Of a stretch of DNA of 64,000 nt, positions 46,998-56,314 are shown one piece after another. The stretch's first letter is position 1, and every line of letters begins with the position of its first letter. Source of the stretch: Marinomonas primoryensis (GTDB lineage: Bacteria; Pseudomonadota; Gammaproteobacteria; Pseudomonadales; Marinomonadaceae); NCBI RefSeq assembly GCF_013372285.1, contig NZ_CP054301.1:1908001-1972000 (forward strand), written 5' to 3'. The notes under the pieces are model-generated. The model was not told the origin of the DNA, made no database searches, and worked only from the letters and a program-made list of their open reading frames with translations. The translations under genes and the position numbers were made by a program.

Positions 46998-47413
46998 AAG
47001 ATTTTAAGAATGGCTTTGCGTATGACGGCGCGCTCATTAAATGCCTTAAAATTGGTTGAGTATTTAGAAGCGCATTCTAAAGTGCTTAAGGTGAATTGCC
47101 GAACCATAAGTATTATGAATCGATTAAGCAGAAGCAAAAAGATTTTGGTGGCTTGTTATCCTTTGAAGTCGAAGGTGGGCGTGAAGCCGTGTGGCTAGTT
47201 AATAACGGCACAAAATTGATGTCGATTACTTGTGGTTTAGGCGATACGAAAACCTTGGTTACTCATCCTGTAACGACGACTCATGGTCGATTAACGAACG
47301 AAGAAAAAGCCAAAGCAGGTATTACCGAAGGTTTGATTCGTGTATCGGTTGGGTTAGAAGATATTGACGATATTATTGCAGACGTAGACTTTGCCCTAGC
47401 GCAATTGTCTTAA
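46998..47413 (+). pseudogene. metZ: Remnant of O-succinylhomoserine sulfhydrylase (metZ)
   Basis: Only the C-terminal third of a PLP-dependent MetZ-type enzyme (normally about 400 residues) remains. Frame 1 (from about 46998) gives ALRMTARSLNALKLVEYL and continues to KVLKVN. Frame 2 takes over at 47096 with LPNHKYYESIKQKQ, then LSFEVEGGREAVW, THPVTTTHGRL and GLIRVSVGLEDIDD, the usual MetZ ending. The codons between AAT and TTG fit loss of about 10 bases (the expected Y-P-G codons). The PLP lysine region and everything upstream are absent. In Pseudomonas metZ follows purF, so this is a decayed resident gene. Expression is unlikely, as the purF terminator lies just upstream. Confidence 0.85.
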
Positions 47414-47438
47414 ATGCGCGTAGCTTAATAATATAGGC

Positions 47439-47478
47439 AAAAAAATGGCTTTAGAATAATATCTAAAGCCATTTTTTT
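47439..47478. terminator. Bidirectional terminator between the metZ remnant and the RND operon
   Basis: AAAAAAATGGCTTTAGA pairs perfectly with TCTAAAGCCATTTTTTT around a six-base loop. It can serve the convergent RND operon, whose last gene ends 20 bp away. Confidence 0.88.
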
Positions 47479-47498
47479 ATGCGAGCCACCTTAGCTTT

Positions 47499-50400
47499 CT
47501 AGTCGCCTTTTTCTATGCTGTTTTCTTCTTGCTCAATTTTATCTTGTTTAATGCTCGCTTCTTGTAATGCTTCCAACTGCTTTCTTTCTTTTTTGCGATA
47601 ACCTAATACGAGCAAACAAGGTGTCAGTATGAGTGTTAGTGGTGTCGCAAAAGTCAGTCCACCAGCAATCGCGGTTGATAGTTGTGTCCACCATTGCGCA
47701 GAGGGCGCGCCAACGCTTAATGATTGATGAATTAAATCAATGTTTAATTGGAACACCATAGGAATCAAACCAAGAATGGTGGTAACTGTGGTCAACATTA
47801 CTGGCCTTAAGCGCTGTACGCCGGTACGGATAGCGGCTTCACGAACCATCATTCCTTGTTTACGTAATCCGTTAAAGGTGTCTATTAAAACGATATTGTT
47901 ATTTACGACGATCCCCGCCAACGCAATAACACCAACGCCGCTCATAACGATGCCGAAGGGCTGGCCTTTCATCATGAGTCCAATAAGTACGCCCATCGTC
48001 GAAAAAATAACGGCGCTTAGGATTAACAAACATTGAAAGAAGTTATTGAACTGAGTGACCAGAATTATAGCCATAATAAAGAAAGCAACACCAAAAGCTT
48101 TCATTAAAAACATCATGGATTTTTGCTGATCTTCTGTATTACCACGGAATTCATAGCTGACAGTTTTATCGATATTGGCGGCATCAAGCTTGATTTTAAT
48201 GGCCTTGATAACTTCGTCGACCACTAGACCATCTTTGACATCAGCATCAATTTTAATGGTTTTCTTTCCGTCTGTTCTGTTTATTATTCCTTGTTTTGGT
48301 GCTGCATAGCGCTGAATGAAGTTGCTCGCAGGTATGCTTCCTTGATTCGTCGGGATTTGTAGCTGATCTAACTGGTCTAAGCTGCGTTGATTAACAGGGT
48401 AGCGAAGCACAATATCAATTTTGTCGTCGGCGCCATCCGGTAAGAAATCACTTAATGTAATGCCTGTGGTAACCAGCTTAATAACATTCCCTAAGCTATT
48501 CACATCAACGCCGTATCGACTGGCTTCAGCGCGATTTATATCGATACGCCATTCGATTCCCGGTAAAGATCTATCATCGCTCACTGTGATGATTTCTTCT
48601 CTTTCAAGCAACTTTCTAGTGATTTCGTCGGCCGCAAGATTTAGGGCGACTGAATAATTTGAGCTAAGTTGCAGTTGAATATCGGCACCCGATTGTGGGC
48701 CGCCTTGCTCTTTTTCGGCACTTACTTCGATGCCTGGAATTTGTTTTGTTCTCTCTCGAATACGATCCAAAATAACGCTGGCAGAATCTCGTTTGTACCA
48801 ATCAATAAACTCCATACTGATTGAGCCAATGCTGTCAGGAGCCGCGCTGTTGCCTGGCGTAGCATAAGACGTTGTCACGACACTTTTAAGCTCTGGCGTC
48901 CCAATTACCTGTCGCTCAACTTGTTTTACGAGCGCATCTTTTTCGTCAAGAGAAAGGTCACCACGAGCGCGAATGTCTAAATTCGCAGATTCTGGCTCAA
49001 TATTTGGGAAAAATTCTACCCCTTTTCCGAATTGCCCATAACTGGCAAAAACGCTAATAAGCAGCGTGATAGTGAACAAGAGAACCCAAATAGGGCGCTC
49101 TACTAGACGAGTAAGTACTCGGCCGTATAAGCCGGTTGGGCCTGTTAGCTGGCTTAGATCACCTGTTTCAGTAATGCGTAACGTGTGCATGGTCTTTTCA
49201 CTGTAAGCGCCTTTTTTACCAATGATAGATCCAATGGTAGGTAATACGATGAGCGCCATAATAAGAGACGATGACAGAGTCGCTATAATAGTAATTGGCA
49301 TGTAACGCATAAATTCGCCAACGATGTCAGGCCAAAATAATAGTGGCATGAAAACGGCGAGAGTGGTTGCAGTAGATGCTGTAATTGGCCACGCCATACG
49401 TTTGGCGGCTTCGCTATAAGCCTGACGTTTTGAGGCGCCTTCTGCCAGTTTTCGGTCAGCGTATTCTGTGACAACAATGGCGCCGTCAACCAGCATGCCG
49501 ACACTGAGTATTAAGGCAAATAGCACGACCATGTTGATGGTGTAGCCTTGCAAATCCAAAATCAAGATGCCAGATAAAAACGCACCAGGAATGGCTAAAC
49601 CCACTAATAAAGCGCTGCGAATACCAAGTGCCCAAACGATGACAATCATTACTAGTAGGGTGGCAGCTAAGACGTTGTTGAATAAATCGTTGAGTGATGT
49701 CTCGATGTCTGTTGATTTATCACCGGTTAGGTTGTATTCAACTCCGTCAGGCCATTGTTCACTTTCGTCTTTTACTACGGCTTTAACGGCTTCAATAGTC
49801 TCAATGATGTTAACGCCAACGCGTTTTGAAACCGCTAAAGTTATGCTGCGCTTACCTTCTACACGAGCATAGCTGCTTGGGTCTTCAAAGGTTAGTTCGC
49901 CAGTGGCAATGTCACCTAAAAGGACCACTTGGTCGCCATCGGCTTTTATTGGTAGATTAAGAATGTCTTCTTTGGTTTTTAGTAAACCTGGAACTTTAAG
50001 AGAAAATCGTCCTGCGCCAGTATCCAAGTTGCCGGCGGCAACCAAGCGATTGTTACCTGAAACGAAGTTCGCTACATCGGCAAGAGAAAGATTGTAGGAT
50101 TCTAGTTGTTCAGGACGAATAATGATTTGTGCTTGCTGATCTCTGTCGCCGCTTATACTGGCTTCTAATACACCGTCCACCGCTTCAATTGAGTCTTGAA
50201 GGTTTTTCGCGGTACGGCTAAGGGTGGCAAAACTGACGTTCCCGGATAGATTAACGCGTAATACAGGGAAGGTTGAGAGGTTTATTTCGGAGACGGTTGG
50301 TTCATCTGCATCATCCGGTAGTTCACTTTTAGCTCGATCAACTTTGTCTTTTGCATCGCTAATCGCTTGATCGATGTCTACGCCAGACTCGAATTCAAGA

Positions 50401-50678
50401 ATAATAGACGCGTGACCTTCAGAAGCGGTCGATTTAAGTTCTTTTAATCCTTCTAAGCCTTTTAGCTCTTTTTCTAAAGGATGTACTAATAAACTGTCTG
50501 CATCTTCTGGCGAAATGCCTTCTAAAGAAACAGAAACATACGCCATTGGGATGGTGATGTCTGGATCACTTTCTTTGGCTATTTCAATATAAGAAACCGT
50601 GCCCATGATGAGTATCAGGACAAAAAACATCATTACGGTGCGTGAGCGAGCTAAGGCCGCCTCAATCAATGTTTGCAT
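47499..50678 (-). CDS. RND-family efflux transporter, inner-membrane pump (HAE1-like)
   Basis: A 1059-residue proton-driven exporter with 12 membrane segments and two large periplasmic loops (about 40-330 and 560-870). The opening MQTLIEAALARSRTVMMFF and DIATGELTFEDPSSYARVEGK fit the AcrB-like class. In the proton-relay helix the motif is SVGMLVDGAIVVTEY, with one of the two aspartates of AcrB (D407-D408) replaced by glycine, seen in some subgroups. A polar tail of about 30 residues ends the protein. It lies 12 bp after the adaptor gene. Substrates are unknown. Confidence 0.94.
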   Translation of the reverse strand: MQTLIEAALARSRTVMMFFVLILIMGTVSYIEIAKESDPDITIPMAYVSVSLEGISPEDADSLLVHPLEKELKGLEGLKELKSTASEGHASIILEFESGVDIDQAISDAKDKVDRAKSELPDDADEPTVSEINLSTFPVLRVNLSGNVSFATLSRTAKNLQDSIEAVDGVLEASISGDRDQQAQIIIRPEQLESYNLSLADVANFVSGNNRLVAAGNLDTGAGRFSLKVPGLLKTKEDILNLPIKADGDQVVLLGDIATGELTFEDPSSYARVEGKRSITLAVSKRVGVNIIETIEAVKAVVKDESEQWPDGVEYNLTGDKSTDIETSLNDLFNNVLAATLLVMIVIVWALGIRSALLVGLAIPGAFLSGILILDLQGYTINMVVLFALILSVGMLVDGAIVVTEYADRKLAEGASKRQAYSEAAKRMAWPITASTATTLAVFMPLLFWPDIVGEFMRYMPITIIATLSSSLIMALIVLPTIGSIIGKKGAYSEKTMHTLRITETGDLSQLTGPTGLYGRVLTRLVERPIWVLLFTITLLISVFASYGQFGKGVEFFPNIEPESANLDIRARGDLSLDEKDALVKQVERQVIGTPELKSVVTTSYATPGNSAAPDSIGSISMEFIDWYKRDSASVILDRIRERTKQIPGIEVSAEKEQGGPQSGADIQLQLSSNYSVALNLAADEITRKLLEREEIITVSDDRSLPGIEWRIDINRAEASRYGVDVNSLGNVIKLVTTGITLSDFLPDGADDKIDIVLRYPVNQRSLDQLDQLQIPTNQGSIPASNFIQRYAAPKQGIINRTDGKKTIKIDADVKDGLVVDEVIKAIKIKLDAANIDKTVSYEFRGNTEDQQKSMMFLMKAFGVAFFIMAIILVTQFNNFFQCLLILSAVIFSTMGVLIGLMMKGQPFGIVMSGVGVIALAGIVVNNNIVLIDTFNGLRKQGMMVREAAIRTGVQRLRPVMLTTVTTILGLIPMVFQLNIDLIHQSLSVGAPSAQWWTQLSTAIAGGLTFATPLTLILTPCLLVLGYRKKERKQLEALQEASIKQDKIEQEENSIEKGD

Positions 50679-50690
50679 GTTGAGCCTCCC

Positions 50691-51785
50691 TTAGTTTTGA
50701 TAGTGTGCATCGACTTTATCGCCAGCAGACACAAACCCTTGTCCGACAGTAATAATATTGACGTTATCGGGTAGGCCGCTAACCCAAACTTGATCTCGTT
50801 CAGATTTGACTATCTCGACAGGTGAGATAACGACTTTATTATCAATGTCGATTGTCTTAATGGCGGTTCTGCCAGTGTTGTCGAGTGTTAATAAGGCAGG
50901 GGAGAAGGCGTGTGCTTTTTGCTCGTCTAAAATGAAATTAACCGCAGCAGTTAGCCCTGCTGGAATAACGTTCTCTGGGTTATCTACTTGCATTTCGACA
51001 CTAATTGTTCGGCTAGATTCATTGGCCGTGGTACTGATGTAAGAAACAAAACCTTCTGCTTCATAACCAGACTCAAGGCGAATATTTCCTTGTGTGCCTA
51101 GCTTAACTAGTTGGATCTTATTTTGCGGAATATTGACGCTGACTCTGATAGGGTTCAAAGACACCAATGTACCAACCGATGCGCCGACCGATAGCACTTG
51201 CCCTTCTTGAACGTCCAGCGTGTTTAATACACCGGAAAAAGGAGCAGTCAGATTCGCATTTTCTAAATCCACCGACAAAGCACGTTCAACTGATTTGGCT
51301 GAGGCAAGATCGGTTTCAGCTTGTGCAACATTAACCTTGGAGGAAAGATTATTGGCTGCAAGTTTTTTCATACCATCTAACTCAAGCGTTCTTTGCTTTA
51401 CTAAAAGGCGAGCTTGTTCAATTTGAACCTTCAGTGTACGAGTGTCTATCTGGGCAATAGAACTGCCTTTTTTTACAAAATGACCTTTTTCGACAGGTAG
51501 CTTGATGATTCGGCCTTGAAAGCTGTTTGTTAGTAGTAAGGTCTCATCCGCTAGTGTTTTCCCACTTAAAGGTAAGTTCATTTCAATGGATTTCACAATC
51601 AGTGTTTTTGCCTGAACTGAATAAGCAAGTTTAGCCTCTGCCGTTTGTGATGAAATGGTGTTTTCTTCGGGCGTCGATTCAGTTGGACTAACCGTAATGC
51701 CATTGCCACCAAAATACATCCAACCGACAGTTACTGCGGCGATAACAACGGCCGTTATCGGTCCTACTTTACTTTTGAACTCCAT
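50691..51785 (-). CDS. RND efflux periplasmic adaptor subunit (membrane fusion protein)
   Basis: A 364-residue protein with an N-terminal membrane anchor (about residues 7-24). The lipoyl-like domain (GRIIKLPVEKGHFVKKGSSIAQID) is followed by an alpha-helical hairpin (about 110-160) and the second lipoyl half LTAPFSGVLNTLDVQEGQVL. A beta-barrel domain follows. It bridges the RND pump to an outer-membrane channel; no tolC-like gene is present here. It is the first gene of the leftward pair and divergent from uup. Confidence 0.94.
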   Translation of the reverse strand: MEFKSKVGPITAVVIAAVTVGWMYFGGNGITVSPTESTPEENTISSQTAEAKLAYSVQAKTLIVKSIEMNLPLSGKTLADETLLLTNSFQGRIIKLPVEKGHFVKKGSSIAQIDTRTLKVQIEQARLLVKQRTLELDGMKKLAANNLSSKVNVAQAETDLASAKSVERALSVDLENANLTAPFSGVLNTLDVQEGQVLSVGASVGTLVSLNPIRVSVNIPQNKIQLVKLGTQGNIRLESGYEAEGFVSYISTTANESSRTISVEMQVDNPENVIPAGLTAAVNFILDEQKAHAFSPALLTLDNTGRTAIKTIDIDNKVVISPVEIVKSERDQVWVSGLPDNVNIITVGQGFVSAGDKVDAHYQN

Positions 51786-52045
51786 TTAATGCTCCATGAA
51801 ATAAAAAATTTTATTATATTAAAGACAGTATATTCGTAAAAAATGATGAAGGAATATGTTTTATTTAATCTTTATAAAGATCATAACAACTTTAATGCGT
51901 CGTTTTATGACAAAAATTGCTTATTTAATTTTCTAACAACAAAATCCTCTTTCTTTTTTAGCATTTGACGGCTTGTATTTACTGAACCTTCGCTTAGAAG
52001 GATGGTACTATATCGCCACAAAATTTTTACATTATATGAGTAGAT

Positions 52046-53959
52046 ATGAGTCTATTGTCGTTAGAACAGATTAGTGTTGCTTTTGGGCATAACCCACTGC
52101 TGTCAAAAATTAGTTTTTCAGCGGACGCTGGCGAACGTGTTGCTATTATCGGCCGTAATGGCGCAGGTAAATCCACTTTATTGAAAGTCATCTCTGGTGA
52201 GCAAGTTGCCGACGAAGGCATGGTTCGCATCGAAGGGGGGATGAAAGTCGCACAGCTTCCACAAGAGCTGCCAGCGGCCAATGAAAAAACGGTTCGTGAA
52301 GTCGTGAGTGAAGGCGCAGGCCAAGCCCATACTTTGATGGCACGTTATTTTAAATTATTAGAAGATTTCGAGAATGATCATTCAAATGAACTAGGTGACA
52401 TTCAAACCGAGCTAGACAAAATTCAAGGCTGGGATCTTGAGCAGCGAGTGAATCACATGATTCAACGTTTGGCTCTTCCTGCTGATAAGTTGATGTCGGA
52501 GTTGTCAGGTGGTTGGCGTCGTCGTGTTATTTTGGCGCAAGCGTTAATTTCTAATCCTGATGTACTGCTGCTAGACGAACCAACAAACCATTTGGATGTT
52601 CCTACGATCGAATGGATGGAGCAACAGCTTCAACAATTTCGTGGTTTGATTCTCTTTATTACCCATGACCGTCGTTTTCTTGAAAAGCTGGCCAATCGTA
52701 TTATTGAGTTAGATCGCGGTAACTTAATTTCATTTAGCGGCAGCATTCATGCGTTTTTAGCCTTCAAAGAAAAAATGTTGGAAGAAGAAGAGCGTGCAAA
52801 TGCATTGTTTGACAAGCGCTTAGCAGAAGAAGAAGTGTGGATTCGTCAAGGTATCAAAGCTCGTCGTACTCGTAACGAAGGTCGAGTTCGTGCTTTGGAG
52901 GCATTGCGAGATGAACGTTCTGAGCGCATTGGTCGTCAAGGTAATGCGAAAATGGCGATTGAGACCAAAGATAAATCCGGCAAGCTAGTCGCCGAATTCA
53001 CCCAAGTGAGCCACTCTTTTGATGACAAAGTCATTTTGCAGCCTATGGATCTGGTTGTTTCTCGTGGTGATCGCATTGGACTGATTGGTCCGAATGGTTG
53101 TGGTAAGAGTACTTTCCTGAAAATTCTCTTAGGAAACTTAGAGCCTTCTTCCGGTACGGTTCACCAAGGTACCAAATTAAACATCGCTTACTTTGACCAA
53201 TTGCGCGAACAGTTAGACCCAGAACAAACCGTGGCGGAAAACGTTGGTGAAGGCAAAGATGTTATTGAAATTAATGGCCAAAACAAACACGTTATTGGTT
53301 ATCTTGGTGACTTCCTTTTCCCACCAGAGCGAGCACGTACTCCAGTAAAAGCCTTGTCTGGTGGTGAACGAAATCGCGTGTTGTTGGCGAAATTATTTAC
53401 TCGTCCAGCCAATCTTTTGATAATGGATGAGCCGACCAACGACCTTGATGTAGAAACATTGGAACTGCTCGAAGAGCTGCTAATGAACTACGATGGCACC
53501 TTGTTATTGGTAAGTCATGACCGTGCTTTCCTTGATAACGTTGTCACAAGCGTGATTGCGTTTGAAGGCGAAGGCAAAGTCAAAGAATACGTCGGCGGCT
53601 ATCAAGACTGGATTCGCCAAGGTGGTAAATTCCCAACGGAATCGACGTCTCAGACTAACGATGAGCCAACCAAAAAAGAAAAAGCCAAGCTAGAGGCAAA
53701 GAAAGAAGCCGCGCCAGCGGTTAAGCCCAAAGCCAAGCTAAGCTATAAACTGCAGCGTGAATTTGAAAACATGCCAGAAGCCATTGCTACGTTGGAACGA
53801 GACATTGCGTCTCTTCATGTTACAACAAGCGCAGCGGATTTCTATTCAGGTGATGCAGAACAAGTGCAAAAAACATTGTCGAAAGTATCACACAAAGAAC
53901 ATGAGCTTGAAACAACGATGGAGCGTTGGCTTGAGCTTGAAGAAATGAAAAACGGGTAA
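52046..53959 (+). CDS. uup: ABC-F family ATPase Uup
   Basis: A 637-residue soluble protein with two ABC domains and no membrane part. Walker A motifs are GRNGAGKST and GPNGCGKST, signatures LSGGWRRRVILAQAL and LSGGERNRVLLAKLF, and Walker B motifs LLLDEPTNHLD and LIMDEPTNDLD. The interdomain linker is rich in charged residues. The C-terminal extension (about 545-637) is the Uup-specific coiled coil that binds nucleic acid. ABC-F proteins act on ribosomes; Uup also affects precise transposon excision. It is followed 3 bp later by the DUF2760 gene. Confidence 0.95.
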   Translation: MSLLSLEQISVAFGHNPLLSKISFSADAGERVAIIGRNGAGKSTLLKVISGEQVADEGMVRIEGGMKVAQLPQELPAANEKTVREVVSEGAGQAHTLMARYFKLLEDFENDHSNELGDIQTELDKIQGWDLEQRVNHMIQRLALPADKLMSELSGGWRRRVILAQALISNPDVLLLDEPTNHLDVPTIEWMEQQLQQFRGLILFITHDRRFLEKLANRIIELDRGNLISFSGSIHAFLAFKEKMLEEEERANALFDKRLAEEEVWIRQGIKARRTRNEGRVRALEALRDERSERIGRQGNAKMAIETKDKSGKLVAEFTQVSHSFDDKVILQPMDLVVSRGDRIGLIGPNGCGKSTFLKILLGNLEPSSGTVHQGTKLNIAYFDQLREQLDPEQTVAENVGEGKDVIEINGQNKHVIGYLGDFLFPPERARTPVKALSGGERNRVLLAKLFTRPANLLIMDEPTNDLDVETLELLEELLMNYDGTLLLVSHDRAFLDNVVTSVIAFEGEGKVKEYVGGYQDWIRQGGKFPTESTSQTNDEPTKKEKAKLEAKKEAAPAVKPKAKLSYKLQREFENMPEAIATLERDIASLHVTTSAADFYSGDAEQVQKTLSKVSHKEHELETTMERWLELEEMKNG

Positions 53960-53962
53960 TTT

Positions 53963-54556
53963 ATGACGCAGAAAATAAAAGCAGTTTCTTTTGTGCCACG
54001 TTTCTTTGGTGCCTTCGGTCAGTTTTTCAAATACATGGGGAGCGGCGATTATGCCGCTCGCTGTCAGCAAGCGAATAAAGGCGAACTCTTCGCTTTTGAA
54101 GCTGAACCAACGGTCATTACTGAAACAGTAGAAGTGATTCGTGAAATTGAAGTGATGGCGCCAGCTTTGGATACGGTTAACGAAGACGGTGCACACCAAT
54201 TACTGCTGCTTTTACAACAAGAAGCGCGTTTCATCGACTTCCTTCAAGAAAGCATTGATGATTATGCGGATGCAGATGTTGGCGCGGCAGCACGCCAAAT
54301 TCATGCGGGTTGCTCTAAAGTATTGACGCAGCACTTTACCATCGAAGTGGTGAATTCCGCGGCAGAAAACAGCCGAATTGAGATACCAGCCGATTACGAT
54401 GCTAAGCAGATTAAATTGGAAGGCCGAGTGGAGGGCGCTGGTCCTTATACCGGTACTTTGATTCATCCTGGTTGGAAAATCACAGACACACGTTTACCGA
54501 AAGTGACAAACACCGAAAGCCTAACTATTTTGGCGCCAGCCGAAGTCGAGGTATAA
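53963..54556 (+). CDS. DUF2760-domain protein
   Basis: A 197-residue protein of unknown function. The N-terminal SFVPRFFGAFGQFF is weakly hydrophobic. The C-terminal ~130 residues hold the DUF2760 pattern (LLLLQQEARFIDFLQESIDDY, then DYDAKQIKLEGRVEGAGPYTG and LIHPGWKI). DUF2760 genes are often found beside Hsp70-like genes, and here two such genes follow at spacings of 3 bp. A chaperone-cofactor role is plausible but unproven. Confidence 0.85.
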   Translation: MTQKIKAVSFVPRFFGAFGQFFKYMGSGDYAARCQQANKGELFAFEAEPTVITETVEVIREIEVMAPALDTVNEDGAHQLLLLLQQEARFIDFLQESIDDYADADVGAAARQIHAGCSKVLTQHFTIEVVNSAAENSRIEIPADYDAKQIKLEGRVEGAGPYTGTLIHPGWKITDTRLPKVTNTESLTILAPAEVEV

Positions 54557-54559
54557 CCC

Positions 54560-56311
54560 ATGAGCGACTACTTTATTGGTATCGATTTAGGTACCACGCA
54601 TTCTGCTGTCTATTATTCCCAGTCGGGTCAATCCCAAGCAGGGCGTATTCAACAACTGGCGATCCCGCAATTTATCGCGGCTGGCCAAGTCGATTCTCGT
54701 CCTTTATTACCTTCTTTTATTTACTTTCCTCATGACACTGAATTCTTAGAAAGTGACTTACTGTTGCCGTGGGGAAAAGCCCATTCGATTGTGGGCCAAT
54801 TAGCACGTGAGTTGGGGACTAAGTCGTCTGGTCGTTTAGTACAAAGTGCAAAAAGTTGGTTGTGTCATTCTCGTGTTGGCGCGGATGAAAACGTACTTCC
54901 TGTCGATGCGCTTGAAGAAGTTGAAAAAATCTCTCCTGCTGCTGTGACTGAAATCTTGTTAGCGCACCTAGTAAATGCTTGGAAAGTTTCTTTTCCAAAT
55001 GCGCCTATTACAGAGCAAAACGTTGTCATTACCGTGCCTGCGTCATTTGACCCTGCAGCTCGTGCGATTACCGAGCAATCAGCAGAACGAGTCGGCTTAC
55101 GAGCACGCTTGATAGAAGAACCGCTGGCCGCGTTTTATGCGTGGCTGAGTGACCAAAAAAATTGGACGGAAAACTTAACCGTTAACGAACATATTTTAGT
55201 GGTCGATGTGGGGGGTGGAACCACAGATTTGTCTTTGATCCAAGCCGTTGAGAAAAATGACGCATTAGGTCTAGAGCGCGTAGCGGTTGGTCGTCACATA
55301 CTATTGGGTGGCGACAACATGGACATGACTTTAACCTATCATTTGGCGGCTCAACTTGCGCAAAAAGGTACTAACCTTGAACCTTGGCAGATCACCGGCT
55401 TAACCCAAGCCTGTCGTGAAGCCAAAGAGCGTTTGTTGTCTAATCCAGATATTGCTGAAACCAGTGTCGTCGTACCGAGTCGCGGTCGCAGCTTGTTTAA
55501 TAACAGTGTCAAAGCCACGTTAACCCAAGCCGATGTTCAGCAATTGTTGATTGATGGTTTCTTTCCTCAAGTACAGTTAGGTGAGCAAGCTCATAAAGTC
55601 GCTCGTAGTGGTTTTAGCACCATCAATTTAGATTATGAAGGCGATCCAGCCATCACTCGACACATTAGTGAGTTTTTATCTCGACACGATGTGAAGCCGA
55701 GTAAAATATTACTGAACGGCGGCGTGTTCAATGCGACGGTGATACGCAATACACTAGAGGCTCGCTTACAAAGCCTATTAGGTGGCATGCCGTTAACGAT
55801 GTTGACACCTTCTCACTTAGATTATGCAGTGGCCAAAGGCGCAACCTATTACGCCAAAGTTCAAGCGGAAGGCGGCGTTAAGGTCAAAAGCGGATTAGCG
55901 TCGAATTACTACATTGGTGTTGCCAGTCCAATGCCCGCGATTCCTGGTATGGCGCCGCCGGTTGATGCTATTTGCGTCGCACCATTTGGTTTAGAAGAGG
56001 GTTCAGAGGAGCAGATGCTACCCAATGAATTCTCTCTTGTGGTCGGTGAAAGCGTTATATTTCGTTTTTTCCAATCCAAACACAATGAAGCGGATGCCGT
56101 GGGTAAAGTCGTGTCTGCTTTCGCTTTGGGTCAGTTGAATGAACTGAGCCCTTTGTCAGTTCGTTTGGACGCTGGACATTATCAAGCAGGGGAAATGGTG
56201 CGTATTTATCTAACCGCTCGTGTTACTGAGTTGGGCTTATTGTTATTGCAAGCGCACGACACACAGTCTGATTTAAACTGGACCATTGAGTTTCAAGTTA
56301 GAGAGGTCTAA
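54560..56311 (+). CDS. Hsp70-family protein, 583 residues
   Basis: A DnaK-superfamily ATPase. The actin-like ATP site shows IGIDLGTTHSAVYY (phosphate 1), LVVDVGGGTTDLSL (phosphate 2) and ILLNGGVFNATVIRNTLEARL (adenosine). The region after about residue 400 does not look like the classical DnaK peptide-binding domain, and there is no EEVD-type tail. No dnaJ or grpE gene is near. It lies 3 bp after the DUF2760 gene and 3 bp before a second Hsp70-like gene, implying one transcript and a shared role. Confidence 0.9.
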   Translation: MSDYFIGIDLGTTHSAVYYSQSGQSQAGRIQQLAIPQFIAAGQVDSRPLLPSFIYFPHDTEFLESDLLLPWGKAHSIVGQLARELGTKSSGRLVQSAKSWLCHSRVGADENVLPVDALEEVEKISPAAVTEILLAHLVNAWKVSFPNAPITEQNVVITVPASFDPAARAITEQSAERVGLRARLIEEPLAAFYAWLSDQKNWTENLTVNEHILVVDVGGGTTDLSLIQAVEKNDALGLERVAVGRHILLGGDNMDMTLTYHLAAQLAQKGTNLEPWQITGLTQACREAKERLLSNPDIAETSVVVPSRGRSLFNNSVKATLTQADVQQLLIDGFFPQVQLGEQAHKVARSGFSTINLDYEGDPAITRHISEFLSRHDVKPSKILLNGGVFNATVIRNTLEARLQSLLGGMPLTMLTPSHLDYAVAKGATYYAKVQAEGGVKVKSGLASNYYIGVASPMPAIPGMAPPVDAICVAPFGLEEGSEEQMLPNEFSLVVGESVIFRFFQSKHNEADAVGKVVSAFALGQLNELSPLSVRLDAGHYQAGEMVRIYLTARVTELGLLLLQAHDTQSDLNWTIEFQVREV

Positions 56312-56314
56312 ATC

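Noticed and set aside
46986-47198. Small open frame after purF taken as a separate gene
   Set aside because: Its first half is the MetZ C-terminal region in frame, and the second half is out of frame; it is part of the pseudogene.
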